Origin: Bifidobacterium breve
GTDB lineage: Bacteria > Actinomycetota > Actinomycetes > S36-B12
Direction of reading: 5' to 3'
DNA: 21,373 nt
NCBI GenBank assembly: GCA_945870085.1
Contig: CAMBQX010000008.1
Coordinates: forward strand, 1-21,373
The position numbers were made by a program, and so were the translations under genes. This document shows, piece by piece, positions 6,545 to 13,716 of the stretch (the stretch's first letter is position 1; each line of letters opens with the position of its first letter). A model generated the notes under the pieces. The model saw only the letters and a program-made list of their open reading frames with translations. It was not told where the DNA came from and made no database searches.

Positions 6545-7680
6545 CGGTTTACTCCTGGGGTTGGGGTGTAGCCGGTGGGGGCAACCATGATTGGGTCCCA
6601 GCCCGGTACGGCTTCTGGTTTACGTGGGGCCGGCCCGATATAACGCGCGGACGGACGAATTAGTCGGCCGGTCTTCTTCTGCTCCAAGATGTGGGCACTC
6701 CAGCCAGCGAGCCGGGCGCAGGTGAACATTGACGTGAACAGGGGCGCCGGTACCTCGGCGAAGTCGAGGACAATCGCCGCCCAAAACTCCACGTTGGTTT
6801 CAAGTACTCGATCGGGGCGACGGGCGCGCAGCTCACTTAGTGCTGCTTGCTCAAGGGCAACTGCTACTTCATAGCGAGGTGCACCAAGATCACGTGCGGT
6901 TCGGCGCAGTACCCGAGCCCTTGGGTCTTCGGCCCGGTAAACCCGGTGACCGAAACCCATTAAGCGTTGATTGCTGTCTAGCACGAAGCGCACATATGCG
7001 TCGGCGTCGCCGGTGCGTTCAACTTCTTCGATCATGCCGAGGACGCGAGCAGGTGCGCCCCCATGTAGCGGGCCGCTAATGGCACCGATGGCACCGGAGA
7101 TTGCAGCGGCAACGTCAGCGCCGGTTGATGCGATGATCCGGCTAGTGAAAGTCGAAGAATTCATGCCGTGCTCGGCGGCTGAAACAAAGTAGGCATCAAT
7201 TGCCTGAATATGTTTTGGGTTTGGCTCACCGCGCCAGCGCAACATGAACCGCTCGGTGATTGTCGAAGCCTCGTCAATGCGCGACTGCGGCACCATGGGT
7301 AGGCCGAGTCCGCGCGCGGCCTGCGCGACGAACGACAATGCCATAACTGAAACATGGGCTAGGTTCTCGCGGGCGGTGTCGTCATCGATATCTAGAAGCT
7401 GATGTAGGCCCCAGGCCGGTGCCAACATTGTGATCGCCGACTGCACATCGACCCGCACATCACCGGAGTGGATCGGGATCGGGAACGGCTCGGCCGGTGG
7501 CAGGCCAGGATTGAATTCATTGTCGACAAGCAGGCCCCAAACATTGCCGAATGACACCCGGCCGACGAGATCTTCGATATCGACCCCGCGGTAACGCAGG
7601 GCGCCACCGTCGCGATCGGGCTCGGCAATTTGGGTTTCGAAGGCGATGACACCCTCGAGCCCGGGCACGAAGTCAGTCAC
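6541..7680 (-). CDS. citA: Citrate synthase 2 (CitA type)
   Basis: A 379-residue cytoplasmic enzyme condensing oxaloacetate with acetyl-CoA (or a similar acyl-CoA) to citrate. Family signatures are GLEGVIAFETQIAEPD (start), YRGVDIEDL (30-38), catalytic His in GPLHGGAPARV (H207), GFGHRVYRAEDPR with the oxaloacetate-binding H245, and NVEFWAAIVLDFAEVP. The usual catalytic Asp of NVDF is Glu298 here. The overall sequence matches the shorter actinobacterial CitA (Rv0889c-like), the paralogue of the main GltA; this neighbourhood beside serC is also seen in mycobacteria. A strong AAGGAGGA (7684-7691) sits before the GTG start. First gene of the operon citA-serC-MFS. A methylcitrate synthase role is an alternative. 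Confidence 0.93.
   Translation of the reverse strand: MTDFVPGLEGVIAFETQIAEPDRDGGALRYRGVDIEDLVGRVSFGNVWGLLVDNEFNPGLPPAEPFPIPIHSGDVRVDVQSAITMLAPAWGLHQLLDIDDDTARENLAHVSVMALSFVAQAARGLGLPMVPQSRIDEASTITERFMLRWRGEPNPKHIQAIDAYFVSAAEHGMNSSTFTSRIIASTGADVAAAISGAIGAISGPLHGGAPARVLGMIEEVERTGDADAYVRFVLDSNQRLMGFGHRVYRAEDPRARVLRRTARDLGAPRYEVAVALEQAALSELRARRPDRVLETNVEFWAAIVLDFAEVPAPLFTSMFTCARLAGWSAHILEQKKTGRLIRPSARYIGPAPRKPEAVPGWDPIMVAPTGYTPTPGVNR
6551..6556 (-). promoter_or_regulatory. Ribosome binding site AGGAGT inside citA for the TTG start of serC
   Basis: AGGAGT lies in the last codons of citA, 6 nt before the TTG at 6544. It justifies the rare TTG start of serC, whose first bases overlap the citA stop (TTGA). 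Confidence 0.65.
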
Positions 7681-7683
7681 GAG

Positions 7684-7691
7684 TCCTCCTT
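7684..7691 (-). promoter_or_regulatory. Ribosome binding site AAGGAGGA of citA
   Basis: On the minus strand AAGGAGGA is followed by CTC and the GTG at 7680. It is a near-perfect anti-SD match and decides the GTG start. citA is one of the few genes here with a leader. Confidence 0.8.
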
Positions 7692-7785
7692 ATTGCGAAC
7701 GGGATTAAGTCCTATCCAACACCGAATACCGATGGGATGTTGCTGCCGGGTGGTGCTGGCGCCGCAGGCGTGGTGAGATCAGCGT

Positions 7786-8451
7786 ATGGATCCGCAGTTA
7801 GCCGACCTAAGAGTGTCGTACGACACAGGTACCTTGGTGGCCGGAGATTTGGGTAGCGAGCCACTTGCCGCATTTTCAGGGTGGTTCAGCCAGGCCAATG
7901 CCGAGGGGCTACCCGAGCCAAATGCGATGGTGTTGGCAACAGCCACCGCTGCAGGTGCGCCGAGCTCCCGGACGGTGCTACTCAAATCCGCCGATCCGAG
8001 GGGATTCACTTTCTACACCAATCTGACCTCGCGTAAGAGCCATGAATTACTTGCTAACCCGCTGGTCTCGGCCGTGTTCCCGTGGCTTTCAATGTACCGA
8101 CAGGTGGCAGTAGTCGGCCGCGCAGAGTTGGTCGGCCGCGATGAGGTAGCTGAGTACTTTTTGTCCCGCCCACGCGATTCGCAGATCGGGGCGTGGGTAA
8201 GTAAGCAATCATCGATCATTGATGATCGCACTGTGTTAGCGGATCGATTCCAGCAATTAGTTGAGAAGTACGCCGATCTTGAAGTGCCGGTCCCTGATTT
8301 TTGGGGCGGTTGGTTGATTCGGCCGGAAACCATTGAATTTTGGCAGGGCCGCCCTTCGCGACTACATGACCGCTTGCGGTTTCGGGCACTGACACCGGGG
8401 GCAGCCCTTGATGATCCAACCGCTTGGGTCTTGGAGCGGCTTTCGCCGTAG
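7786..8451 (+). CDS. pdxH: Pyridoxamine 5'-phosphate oxidase
   Basis: A 221-residue cytoplasmic FMN enzyme that oxidises pyridoxine or pyridoxamine 5'-phosphate to pyridoxal 5'-phosphate (PLP). FMN- and substrate-binding motifs are clear: SSRTVLLKSADPRGFTFYTN, SRKSHEL, FPWLSMYRQVAVVGRAE, RPRDSQIGAWVSKQSS, and the C-terminal signature WGGWLIRPETIEFWQGRPSR followed by LHDRLRF. Length is normal. The gene is divergent from citA-serC, whose SerC needs PLP. No SD precedes the ATG; TGAGAT (7774-7779) ends 6 nt before it, a weak leaderless-type -10. A short intrinsic terminator follows at 8459-8478. Confidence 0.96.
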   Translation: MDPQLADLRVSYDTGTLVAGDLGSEPLAAFSGWFSQANAEGLPEPNAMVLATATAAGAPSSRTVLLKSADPRGFTFYTNLTSRKSHELLANPLVSAVFPWLSMYRQVAVVGRAELVGRDEVAEYFLSRPRDSQIGAWVSKQSSIIDDRTVLADRFQQLVEKYADLEVPVPDFWGGWLIRPETIEFWQGRPSRLHDRLRFRALTPGAALDDPTAWVLERLSP

Positions 8452-8458
8452 TCGCGTT

Positions 8459-8478
8459 GGTGCACGCTGCACCCTTTT
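8459..8478 (+). terminator. Short intrinsic terminator after pdxH
   Basis: GGTGCA (8459-8464) and TGCACC (8468-8473) form a 6-bp GC-rich stem around a 3-nt loop, followed by CTTTT. It lies 8 nt after the pdxH stop and before the separate promoter of the MFS gene. The stem is short, hence moderate confidence. Confidence 0.5.
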
Positions 8479-8491
8479 GACTAGCTGGGCG

Positions 8492-8497
8492 TAGGTT
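8492..8497 (+). promoter_or_regulatory. -10 element TAGGTT of a leaderless MFS gene
   Basis: TAGGTT ends 6 nt before the GTG at 8504. The same hexamer precedes ideR (13002-13007). Confidence 0.45.
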
Positions 8498-8503
8498 GTC
8501 GCC

Positions 8504-9763
8504 GTGGCTCGCATCTTTGCTGACCTAACTCCGCTGCGTGTCAGTGCACCGTACCGACGGCTATGGGCGGGGCTGGGTATCAGCAATGTTGGCCAGCAGA
8601 TGACCTCGGTTGCGGTCGGCCTGCAGGTTTATGACCTAACCAAATCCAGTTTCATGGTTGGCCTTGTCGGGCTGTTTCAGTTGATTCCCCTCATCGGCTT
8701 TGGTTTATACGGTGGCACTTTGTCCGACGCTTTTGACCGGCGGCTCGTTGGGTTGATCAGTGCACTGGGCCTATGGGGCTGCTCATTGTTGTTTATGTTG
8801 CAGTCAGCGCTTTCGATTAATTCGGTCGGGGTGCTCTTCTTGGTGGTGGCTGTGCAGTCGGCATTCTTCGCGGTTGGCAATCCGGCACGGCAGGCGATAA
8901 TTCCGAGGCTGGTGCCGAAGGAGATGTTGCCCGCGGCTAATGCGCTGAGCATGATCACGTGGAATATTGGATTCACGTTAGGCCCACTTATCGGCGGGCT
9001 TGTCATCGCCGCCTTCGGCACCGTCAGCGCGGCTTATGTTATTGACGTGGTGGCGTTTGCCATCGTGGTTTGGGCGATGTGGAGATTGCCAAGTTTGCCG
9101 CCGATCCTCATCGCAGGTGAGGTGCGTCCACGTGCTGGTTGGGGTGCGGTCAAGGAAGGATTCGTATTTCTTAAGGGCAAGCGCAATCTGCAGATGTCCT
9201 TCTACGAAGACATTATTGCAATGGTCTTTGGGATGCCGCGTGCTTTGTTCCCGGCAATTGCCGCGCAATGGTATGGCGGCTCAATGCGCGAAGTGGCTAT
9301 GGTTCTAGGTTTCTTAGCGGCCGCGCCAGCAGTTGGCGCCCTGTTATCCAGTATTTTCAGTGGCCCATTGGGCGCAGTTCGCGCGCAAGGGCGCTGGGTC
9401 ATCATCTCAATTGTTGTATGGGGCAGCACGATCGCCGCCTTCGGGATGGTGCGCTGGCTACCCTTGGCATTGCTATTTCTAGTAATTGCGGGCGCTGCCG
9501 ACAATGTGTCGGCGATTTTTCGCACTACGATCATGCAGGCCGCGACCCCAGACGAATACCGCGGGCGCTTACAAGGGATTTTCACCGTGGTGGTGGCCGG
9601 TGGACCAAGACTTGGAGATGTGGAGGCGGGAGCAGTCGCTGCGGTAGCAGGCGAGGCGTTCGCGGTTATTTCCGGTGGCGTTGTCTGTGTTGTACTCGCA
9701 CTTGGATTAGGCCGAGCCATCCCATCATTTTGGAAGTACGACGCTCGCCACCCAATCCCGTGA
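8504..9763 (+). CDS. MFS_3 family exporter (EntS-like)
   Basis: A 419-residue membrane protein with 12 predicted helices. The first residues (LRVSAPYRRLWAGLGISNVG followed by QQMTSVAVGLQVYDLT) and the loop GGTLSDAFDRRLV after helix 2, plus FFAVGNPARQAIIPRLVP and ANALSMITWNIGFTLGPLIGG, are typical of the MFS_3/enterobactin-exporter-like group. Members export siderophores or hydrophobic compounds, and the substrate here is unknown. The start is GTG, as TAGGTT lies 6 nt before it and no SD is visible. The gene ends 1 bp before the convergent stop of the ribbon-helix-helix gene. Confidence 0.88.
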   Translation: MARIFADLTPLRVSAPYRRLWAGLGISNVGQQMTSVAVGLQVYDLTKSSFMVGLVGLFQLIPLIGFGLYGGTLSDAFDRRLVGLISALGLWGCSLLFMLQSALSINSVGVLFLVVAVQSAFFAVGNPARQAIIPRLVPKEMLPAANALSMITWNIGFTLGPLIGGLVIAAFGTVSAAYVIDVVAFAIVVWAMWRLPSLPPILIAGEVRPRAGWGAVKEGFVFLKGKRNLQMSFYEDIIAMVFGMPRALFPAIAAQWYGGSMREVAMVLGFLAAAPAVGALLSSIFSGPLGAVRAQGRWVIISIVVWGSTIAAFGMVRWLPLALLFLVIAGAADNVSAIFRTTIMQAATPDEYRGRLQGIFTVVVAGGPRLGDVEAGAVAAVAGEAFAVISGGVVCVVLALGLGRAIPSFWKYDARHPIP

Positions 9764-9764
9764 A

Positions 9765-10049
9765 CTAAGAACGCGCTCGGTCTCGAAGTACCGCGTTGAT
9801 CAATTGCGGGACGCTAATGCCGCGCTTTTCGGCCTCTACACGCAGTGACTTTCGCAAGGATTTTGGAATATCGATCTTGATCGTGACAAGTTTTTCTTCC
9901 TTGGGTGCGCGCATGACATCGGAGGTGGCGCTACCCGCCTTGCTGGTTAAGTCATCGATGGGTTCAAGTTTTGGGGTGGTGGGATGCAGATCAGCATCGG
10001 CCGATTTAGCCAGCGCGGGTCGTTGGTTAGGGATTCTCGTCTCGCTCAT
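9765..10049 (-). CDS. Small ribbon-helix-helix protein, partner of the ParA-like ATPase
   Basis: A 94-residue protein. Residues 1-52 are polar and probably disordered (SETRIPNQRPALAKSADADL and onward). Residues about 53-94 contain LVTIKIDIPKSLRKSLRVEA followed by EKRGISVPQLINAVLRDR, the beta strand plus two helices of a ribbon-helix-helix DNA-binding fold. The gene starts 2 bp after the parA stop, with GAGGA about 10 nt before the ATG. ParA with a small RHH protein and a disordered N-terminal tail recalls the plasmid ParF/ParG and delta/omega partition pairs, where the tail stimulates the ATPase. On a chromosome the pair may position another cargo. The DNA target is unknown. Confidence 0.7.
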   Translation of the reverse strand: MSETRIPNQRPALAKSADADLHPTTPKLEPIDDLTSKAGSATSDVMRAPKEEKLVTIKIDIPKSLRKSLRVEAEKRGISVPQLINAVLRDRARS

Positions 10050-10051
10050 GG

Positions 10052-10834
10052 CTATCCATTCCTCGCATTGAGGTTCACGGCTGGCAGGATTTCGTCATAG
10101 ATGTCCTCGAATAGTTCTGAGATCTCGCGAGCGCCGGGTGAATGCCAAGCATGAATGGGGATACCGGCGCCCTGTGCCTGCGGCACCGAGGTGCGCTCAG
10201 GCAAGACGGTCGGGCTAACCAAGGAGCCGTATGCCTCGCGCAACTCGTTAATGCGCACCTGCTGCTCTGCTAAGTGCGGGCGGGCGCGATTGATGACAAT
10301 GGTTGCAACGCGTAGTCCAGGATTAGTAGTACCGCGAATAATCTCGACTGCTTCGAGTGCTTGGGCCGCTCCATGCAATGCGAAGTACCCGGGTTCGGTT
10401 ACCACGACGGCAAGGTCAGCGGCGCTCAGGGCGTTGCGGGTTAGCTCACCGAGTGATGGCGGGCAGTCGATTAGCACGAGGTCGTATGAGCGCGGCAAGC
10501 TTGCGAATGATGCGCGTAAACGAAGTGCTGAATGCCTACCTTCATTAATGTTGCGATGTTCAAGGGCGCGTTCGGCGGCGAGCACTTTAATGTGCGGCGC
10601 CCAGCCGGTGCCCATTACTGCATCGACGGCAATTCCGGGGCGAGCGTCGGCCAAAACGTCGTTGGTCGTGAAGACGGGGGCCAGTACATCAAGGCCCATC
10701 GTGGCATTGGCCTGCGGGTCTAGGTCAACAATTAGTGCGCGATGACCGCGCTCCCATGCCACACTCGCTAGACCCAAAGTGATTGTGCTTTTGCCCACGC
10801 CGCCTTTCATGGACAGGACGGCGATGGTAGGCAT
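10052..10834 (-). CDS. ParA/MinD-family ATPase (orphan, with RHH partner)
   Basis: A 260-residue cytoplasmic P-loop ATPase. The deviant Walker A KGGVGKST (10-17) has the signature lysine of the ParA/MinD group. DLDPQANAT (37-45) is the A' motif and LVLIDCPPS (119-127) is Walker B. Length fits small Soj/ParA proteins without an N-terminal HTH. No parB and no ribosomal-RNA-methyltransferase rsmG gene are nearby, so this is unlikely to be the main chromosome-segregation parA. A second gene with a ribbon-helix-helix domain follows after 2 bp. TAGCAT (10841-10846) 6 nt before the ATG is its likely promoter; it begins in the stop codon of the upstream photolyase gene, so the two genes may be partly uncoupled. 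Confidence 0.9.
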   Translation of the reverse strand: MPTIAVLSMKGGVGKSTITLGLASVAWERGHRALIVDLDPQANATMGLDVLAPVFTTNDVLADARPGIAVDAVMGTGWAPHIKVLAAERALEHRNINEGRHSALRLRASFASLPRSYDLVLIDCPPSLGELTRNALSAADLAVVVTEPGYFALHGAAQALEAVEIIRGTTNPGLRVATIVINRARPHLAEQQVRINELREAYGSLVSPTVLPERTSVPQAQGAGIPIHAWHSPGAREISELFEDIYDEILPAVNLNARNG

Positions 10835-10840
10835 GGGGCA

Positions 10841-10846
10841 ATGCTA
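10841..10846 (-). promoter_or_regulatory. -10 element TAGCAT of parA, starting in the photolyase stop codon
   Basis: On the minus strand TAGCAT ends 6 nt before the parA ATG at 10834. Its TAG is the stop codon of the upstream photolyase gene (10844-10846). This is the same promoter-in-stop-codon layout as at ideR. Confidence 0.4.
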
Positions 10847-12214
10847 GGCGGTCGGCTTTTTGATCACCGTGTAGTTCGCCAAGGCGACTTCACGCTCGCT
10901 CTTGTGGTCAACGATTCGCTCCGGATATCCGTGTAGGTAGCCATCGGGGTGCAGCCACGGCTCATGGGCGCTTTTGCCGGGTAGGTGGGCCAGTTCGGGG
11001 AGATACCGGCGCACGTATTCGCCGTCAGGATCAAATTTTTGGCCCTGCAGCACTGGATTGAAGACCCGGTAGAACGGGGAGGCATCGGTACCGCACCCTG
11101 CGGTCCACTGCCACCCGTGGGAGTTGCTCGCAAGATCGCCATCGCGGAGCCAGTACATAAATTCGGCGGCACCACGTTGCCAGGGGATATGTAAATCCTT
11201 GACCAGGAAACTTGCAACAACCATGCGTACCCGGTTGTGAACCCAACCCTCGGTGCGTAATTGCCTCATACCGGCATCAACGAATGGGTACCCGGTGTTA
11301 CCGGTTGCCCAAGCCTCGAATAAGTCGTCAGCATCAGTTGCCCACGGCATTTCCTTATCAAAACGCGGGTCGAGGGAGACGCGTGCGGAATCTGGTCGTT
11401 GTGCCAACACATCGGCGTAGAACTCCCGCCAACACAGCTCCTTACGGAAGACTTCGTCATCATCGGATAACTCCGCTAGCAAACTTCTCGGGTGAATTTC
11501 ACCCCATTTGAGGTGATGGCCAATTGCACTCGTGCCAGCCAGATCGGCTCGGTTTCGTAGCTCTTGATAAGTCGCTAAACCATTGGTGCGAAATTGCTCC
11601 CAGCGTTCCCATGCCACCTGCTCGCCGGCCTCGGGCAACTTAAGCGCTCCGAGATCGGGGGCCACAGGTATGCCTTGAGACTTCATCCCTTGCCACCAGG
11701 AGACGTCGCTGGGTATATCCGCAGCCGGCTTCGGCCAACCGTGACGCACCCAAGCGCGAAAAAATGGGGTGTAAACACGATAAGCGGTGCCGTCATCTTT
11801 CATGATGCGCCCTGGTGAAACTGCATATGGCGAACCTGTCCGAACGAGTGGAACAGTTCCAAGTGCAACCTCTACACCAGCATCGCGCTGGATTCCGTAT
11901 GGGCCGAAGTCGGCCGCGATATGCACACTGCTGGCACCGGTCGCAGCCACTACTTCGGGGACACAATCGATCGGGTTACCGTGCCGGATAAGCAGATTGC
12001 CGTTTAACGACTTATCCAGAGCTGCTAGCGCTGCGGTCAAATATGCCTGACGTACCGGCCCGGCAGCGTCCCAAATGGCTGGATCCAAAACGAATAACGG
12101 GATTACCCGGGCGTCGGTAGCGCTGCCGTCAGCTCGCGCTGCTGAAAGTGCGGCCAATAAAGCTGGGTTGTCGAGGAGTCGCAAATCGCGACGAAACCAC
12201 ATAATGCTGGGCAC
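10844..12214 (-). CDS. phr: Class I deoxyribodipyrimidine photolyase
   Basis: A 456-residue cytoplasmic flavoprotein that splits cyclobutane pyrimidine dimers in DNA with blue light. The domain order is canonical: residues 1 to about 130 are the antenna (Rossmann) domain starting IMWFRRDLRLLDNPAL, and about 190-456 the FAD domain. FAD-domain signatures are FRKELCWREFYADVL (256-270), TGYPFVDAGMRQLRTEGWVH (307-326) with NRVRM (327-331), and LRDGDLASNSHGWQWTAG (356-373), which carries the active-site Asp/Asn and the proximal electron-transfer Trp W368. The GTG start at 12214 is fixed by the WFRRDLR motif and by TAGGCT 6 nt upstream. It is divergent from the ZIP gene with 19 bp between start codons. 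A second, atypical superfamily member lies at 14,522. Confidence 0.96.
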   Translation of the reverse strand: MPSIMWFRRDLRLLDNPALLAALSAARADGSATDARVIPLFVLDPAIWDAAGPVRQAYLTAALAALDKSLNGNLLIRHGNPIDCVPEVVAATGASSVHIAADFGPYGIQRDAGVEVALGTVPLVRTGSPYAVSPGRIMKDDGTAYRVYTPFFRAWVRHGWPKPAADIPSDVSWWQGMKSQGIPVAPDLGALKLPEAGEQVAWERWEQFRTNGLATYQELRNRADLAGTSAIGHHLKWGEIHPRSLLAELSDDDEVFRKELCWREFYADVLAQRPDSARVSLDPRFDKEMPWATDADDLFEAWATGNTGYPFVDAGMRQLRTEGWVHNRVRMVVASFLVKDLHIPWQRGAAEFMYWLRDGDLASNSHGWQWTAGCGTDASPFYRVFNPVLQGQKFDPDGEYVRRYLPELAHLPGKSAHEPWLHPDGYLHGYPERIVDHKSEREVALANYTVIKKPTA

Positions 12215-12220
12215 CTCACC

Positions 12221-12226
12221 AGCCTA
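12221..12226 (-). promoter_or_regulatory. -10 element TAGGCT of the photolyase gene
   Basis: On the minus strand TAGGCT ends 6 nt before the GTG at 12214. On the plus strand the overlapping CAGCCT (12220-12225) sits 8 nt before the ZIP start at 12234, so the divergent genes might share one core element. Confidence 0.45.
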
Positions 12227-12233
12227 AAGGGTT

Positions 12234-13004
12234 GTGTCTGATCCCGCTTTAGGGCACAGTATGCGGGTGCTTAGTGCTGCTGGATGGGGTGCGATCTCGG
12301 CCGCCACTTTGATGGTGGGCGCGATCTTGGCTTATGCGTTCAAACCGTCACCCAGGTTGACCGCGATAGTGATGGCGATCGGTAGCGGCCTGCTTATTGG
12401 GTCAGTTTCATATGACTTAGTCGCTGACGCGCAACTCTCGCTAAAGCTCCCCCTGCTTGCCGCGTCGCTCTTCGCCGGTGCTGCTGTGTTCGTGCTCGGC
12501 ACCAGGCTTTTGGAAAAGAGTGGTGGTAAGAAGCGGAAAAGTTTGAAGCCAAAACCTGAGGAGGGTGAAACTAGCAATCCACTGGCGATTGTCTTAGGTA
12601 GCGTGCTCGACGGGGTCCCAGAGTCATTCGTGCTAGGCCTAAGCGTGTTGCATGGTGGTGTGAGTGCCACATTGCTGGCCGGTATTGCGTTGTCGAACCT
12701 ACCCGAGGGGATGGCGGCTTCGGCTGGACTACGAACGCGCAAGTGGACGCTTCCCAAAGTTTTAATCATGTATGCAGCGGTTGTTGCAACGAGTGCCATC
12801 GCTGCGGGCCTCGGATACGGCCTACTTGCTAATGACGATGGCACGATCGCGGGAGTGGTTCAGACTTTCGCCGCCGGTGCGCTTCTGGCGATGATCGCCG
12901 ACACGATGATCCCTGAGTCGTACCAGGTCGAGCGTGAGTGGACAGGTGGCTTAGTAGTAGCCGGCTTTGCGCTCTCACTGTTGCTTGCCGCAGCACTCGG
13001 GTAG
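12234..13004 (+). CDS. ZIP family divalent metal transporter
   Basis: A 256-residue inner-membrane protein with about 8 hydrophobic helices. The ZIP metal-site helices are recognisable: GSVLDGVPESFVLGLS (helix 4, about residues 123-138) and ALSNLPEGMAASAGLR (helix 5, about 154-169), each with the conserved P-E pair. A basic cytoplasmic loop, GGKKRKSLKPKPEEGE (about 97-112), lies between helices 3 and 4. ZIP proteins move Zn, Fe or Mn into the cytoplasm. The IdeR-like repressor gene follows 10 bp after the stop, suggesting iron or manganese, but no IdeR-type operator was visible upstream. The first start is GTG 12234; ATG 12261 would lose 9 residues and is also plausible. Confidence 0.88.
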   Translation: MSDPALGHSMRVLSAAGWGAISAATLMVGAILAYAFKPSPRLTAIVMAIGSGLLIGSVSYDLVADAQLSLKLPLLAASLFAGAAVFVLGTRLLEKSGGKKRKSLKPKPEEGETSNPLAIVLGSVLDGVPESFVLGLSVLHGGVSATLLAGIALSNLPEGMAASAGLRTRKWTLPKVLIMYAAVVATSAIAAGLGYGLLANDDGTIAGVVQTFAAGALLAMIADTMIPESYQVEREWTGGLVVAGFALSLLLAAALG

Positions 13005-13007
13005 GTT
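13002..13007 (+). promoter_or_regulatory. -10 element TAGGTT of ideR, starting in the ZIP stop codon
   Basis: TAGGTT ends 7 nt before the GTG at 13015. Its TAG is the stop codon of the ZIP gene. No SD precedes the GTG, so ideR is likely also transcribed leaderless within the cluster. Confidence 0.45.
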
Positions 13008-13014
13008 GTTTCCT

Positions 13015-13716
13015 GTGAGCGAGTTAATCGACACCACTGAGATGTACCTGCGCACCATCTTCGAACTTGAAGAAGAAGGTGTGGTGCCAATGCGAGCCCG
13101 GATTACTGAGCGTCTAGCACAAAGTGGCCCAACGGTCTCCGAGACGGTGGCCCGAATGGAACGTGATGGGCTAGTGGTGGTCTCTGGGGATCGTCACCTG
13201 GAACTCACAGTAGCTGGGCGCGAGGCCGCAACCCGGGTAATGCGAAAGCACCGAATCGCCGAATGCATGCTCGTAGAGGTTATTGGCATGCCGTGGGAAG
13301 ATGTGCACGCTGAAGCGTGCCGCTGGGAGCACGTCATGAGCGATGCGGTCGAGCGCCGGATGCTAGAGATCCTCGGCAACCCGACAGTTTCGCCATTTGG
13401 TAATCCAATCCCAGGGCTGCATGATTTACGACCAGAGTTTGATGTCGCCGAGGTGGAAATGGGGGCGGTGCGGCCACTTTCACTCATTGCAAGCACTGAG
13501 TTAGTTGGCGTGACCGTACGCCGATTCGGCGAGACCATTCAGGTTGACACCGATACGATGACGCGGCTGCGCCGAGTGGGCGCGTTACCGGGTGCCTTGG
13601 TGCAGGTGCGCAGATCACCGGGCGGAATTTCCATCGGCAGTGCCGGCGAATACACCGAGCTGGCCGATGAGCTAGCTATGTATGTGCTCGTTGATGCGGG
13701 GGCATTTGGTGGCTGA
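13015..13716 (+). CDS. ideR: DtxR/IdeR-family metal-dependent transcriptional repressor
   Basis: A 233-residue cytoplasmic repressor with an N-terminal winged helix (about 1-73), a dimerisation domain (74-140) and a C-terminal SH3-like domain (about 150-233). With the GTG at 13015 as residue 1, the metal ligands fall on exactly the DtxR/IdeR numbers: M10, C102, E105 and H106 (primary site), and H79, E83 and H98 (ancillary site). E173 and Q176 match the SH3-domain ligands. This coincidence fixes the start. Cys102 and the SH3 domain mark the iron-responsive IdeR branch and not MntR. It sits after the ZIP gene and overlaps the SDR start by 8 bp. In actinobacteria IdeR represses iron uptake and siderophore genes when Fe2+ is bound. 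Confidence 0.93.
   Translation: MSELIDTTEMYLRTIFELEEEGVVPMRARITERLAQSGPTVSETVARMERDGLVVVSGDRHLELTVAGREAATRVMRKHRIAECMLVEVIGMPWEDVHAEACRWEHVMSDAVERRMLEILGNPTVSPFGNPIPGLHDLRPEFDVAEVEMGAVRPLSLIASTELVGVTVRRFGETIQVDTDTMTRLRRVGALPGALVQVRRSPGGISIGSAGEYTELADELAMYVLVDAGAFGG

Noticed and set aside
9202..9720. 172-codon open frame on the minus strand
   Set aside because: Antisense to the MFS_3 exporter, with low-complexity Ala/Thr/Pro composition.
10155..10745. 196-codon open frame on the plus strand
   Set aside because: Complement of the parA gene, whose Walker motifs prove the minus strand codes.
10052..10834. Main chromosomal parA of a parAB locus
   Set aside because: No parB, rsmG or other origin-proximal genes are nearby; the partner is a small RHH protein.
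12215..13014. IdeR operator near ZIP or ideR
   Set aside because: I looked for the TTAGGTTAGSCTAACCTAA-type palindrome and saw only partial half-sites that coincide with -10 hexamers.
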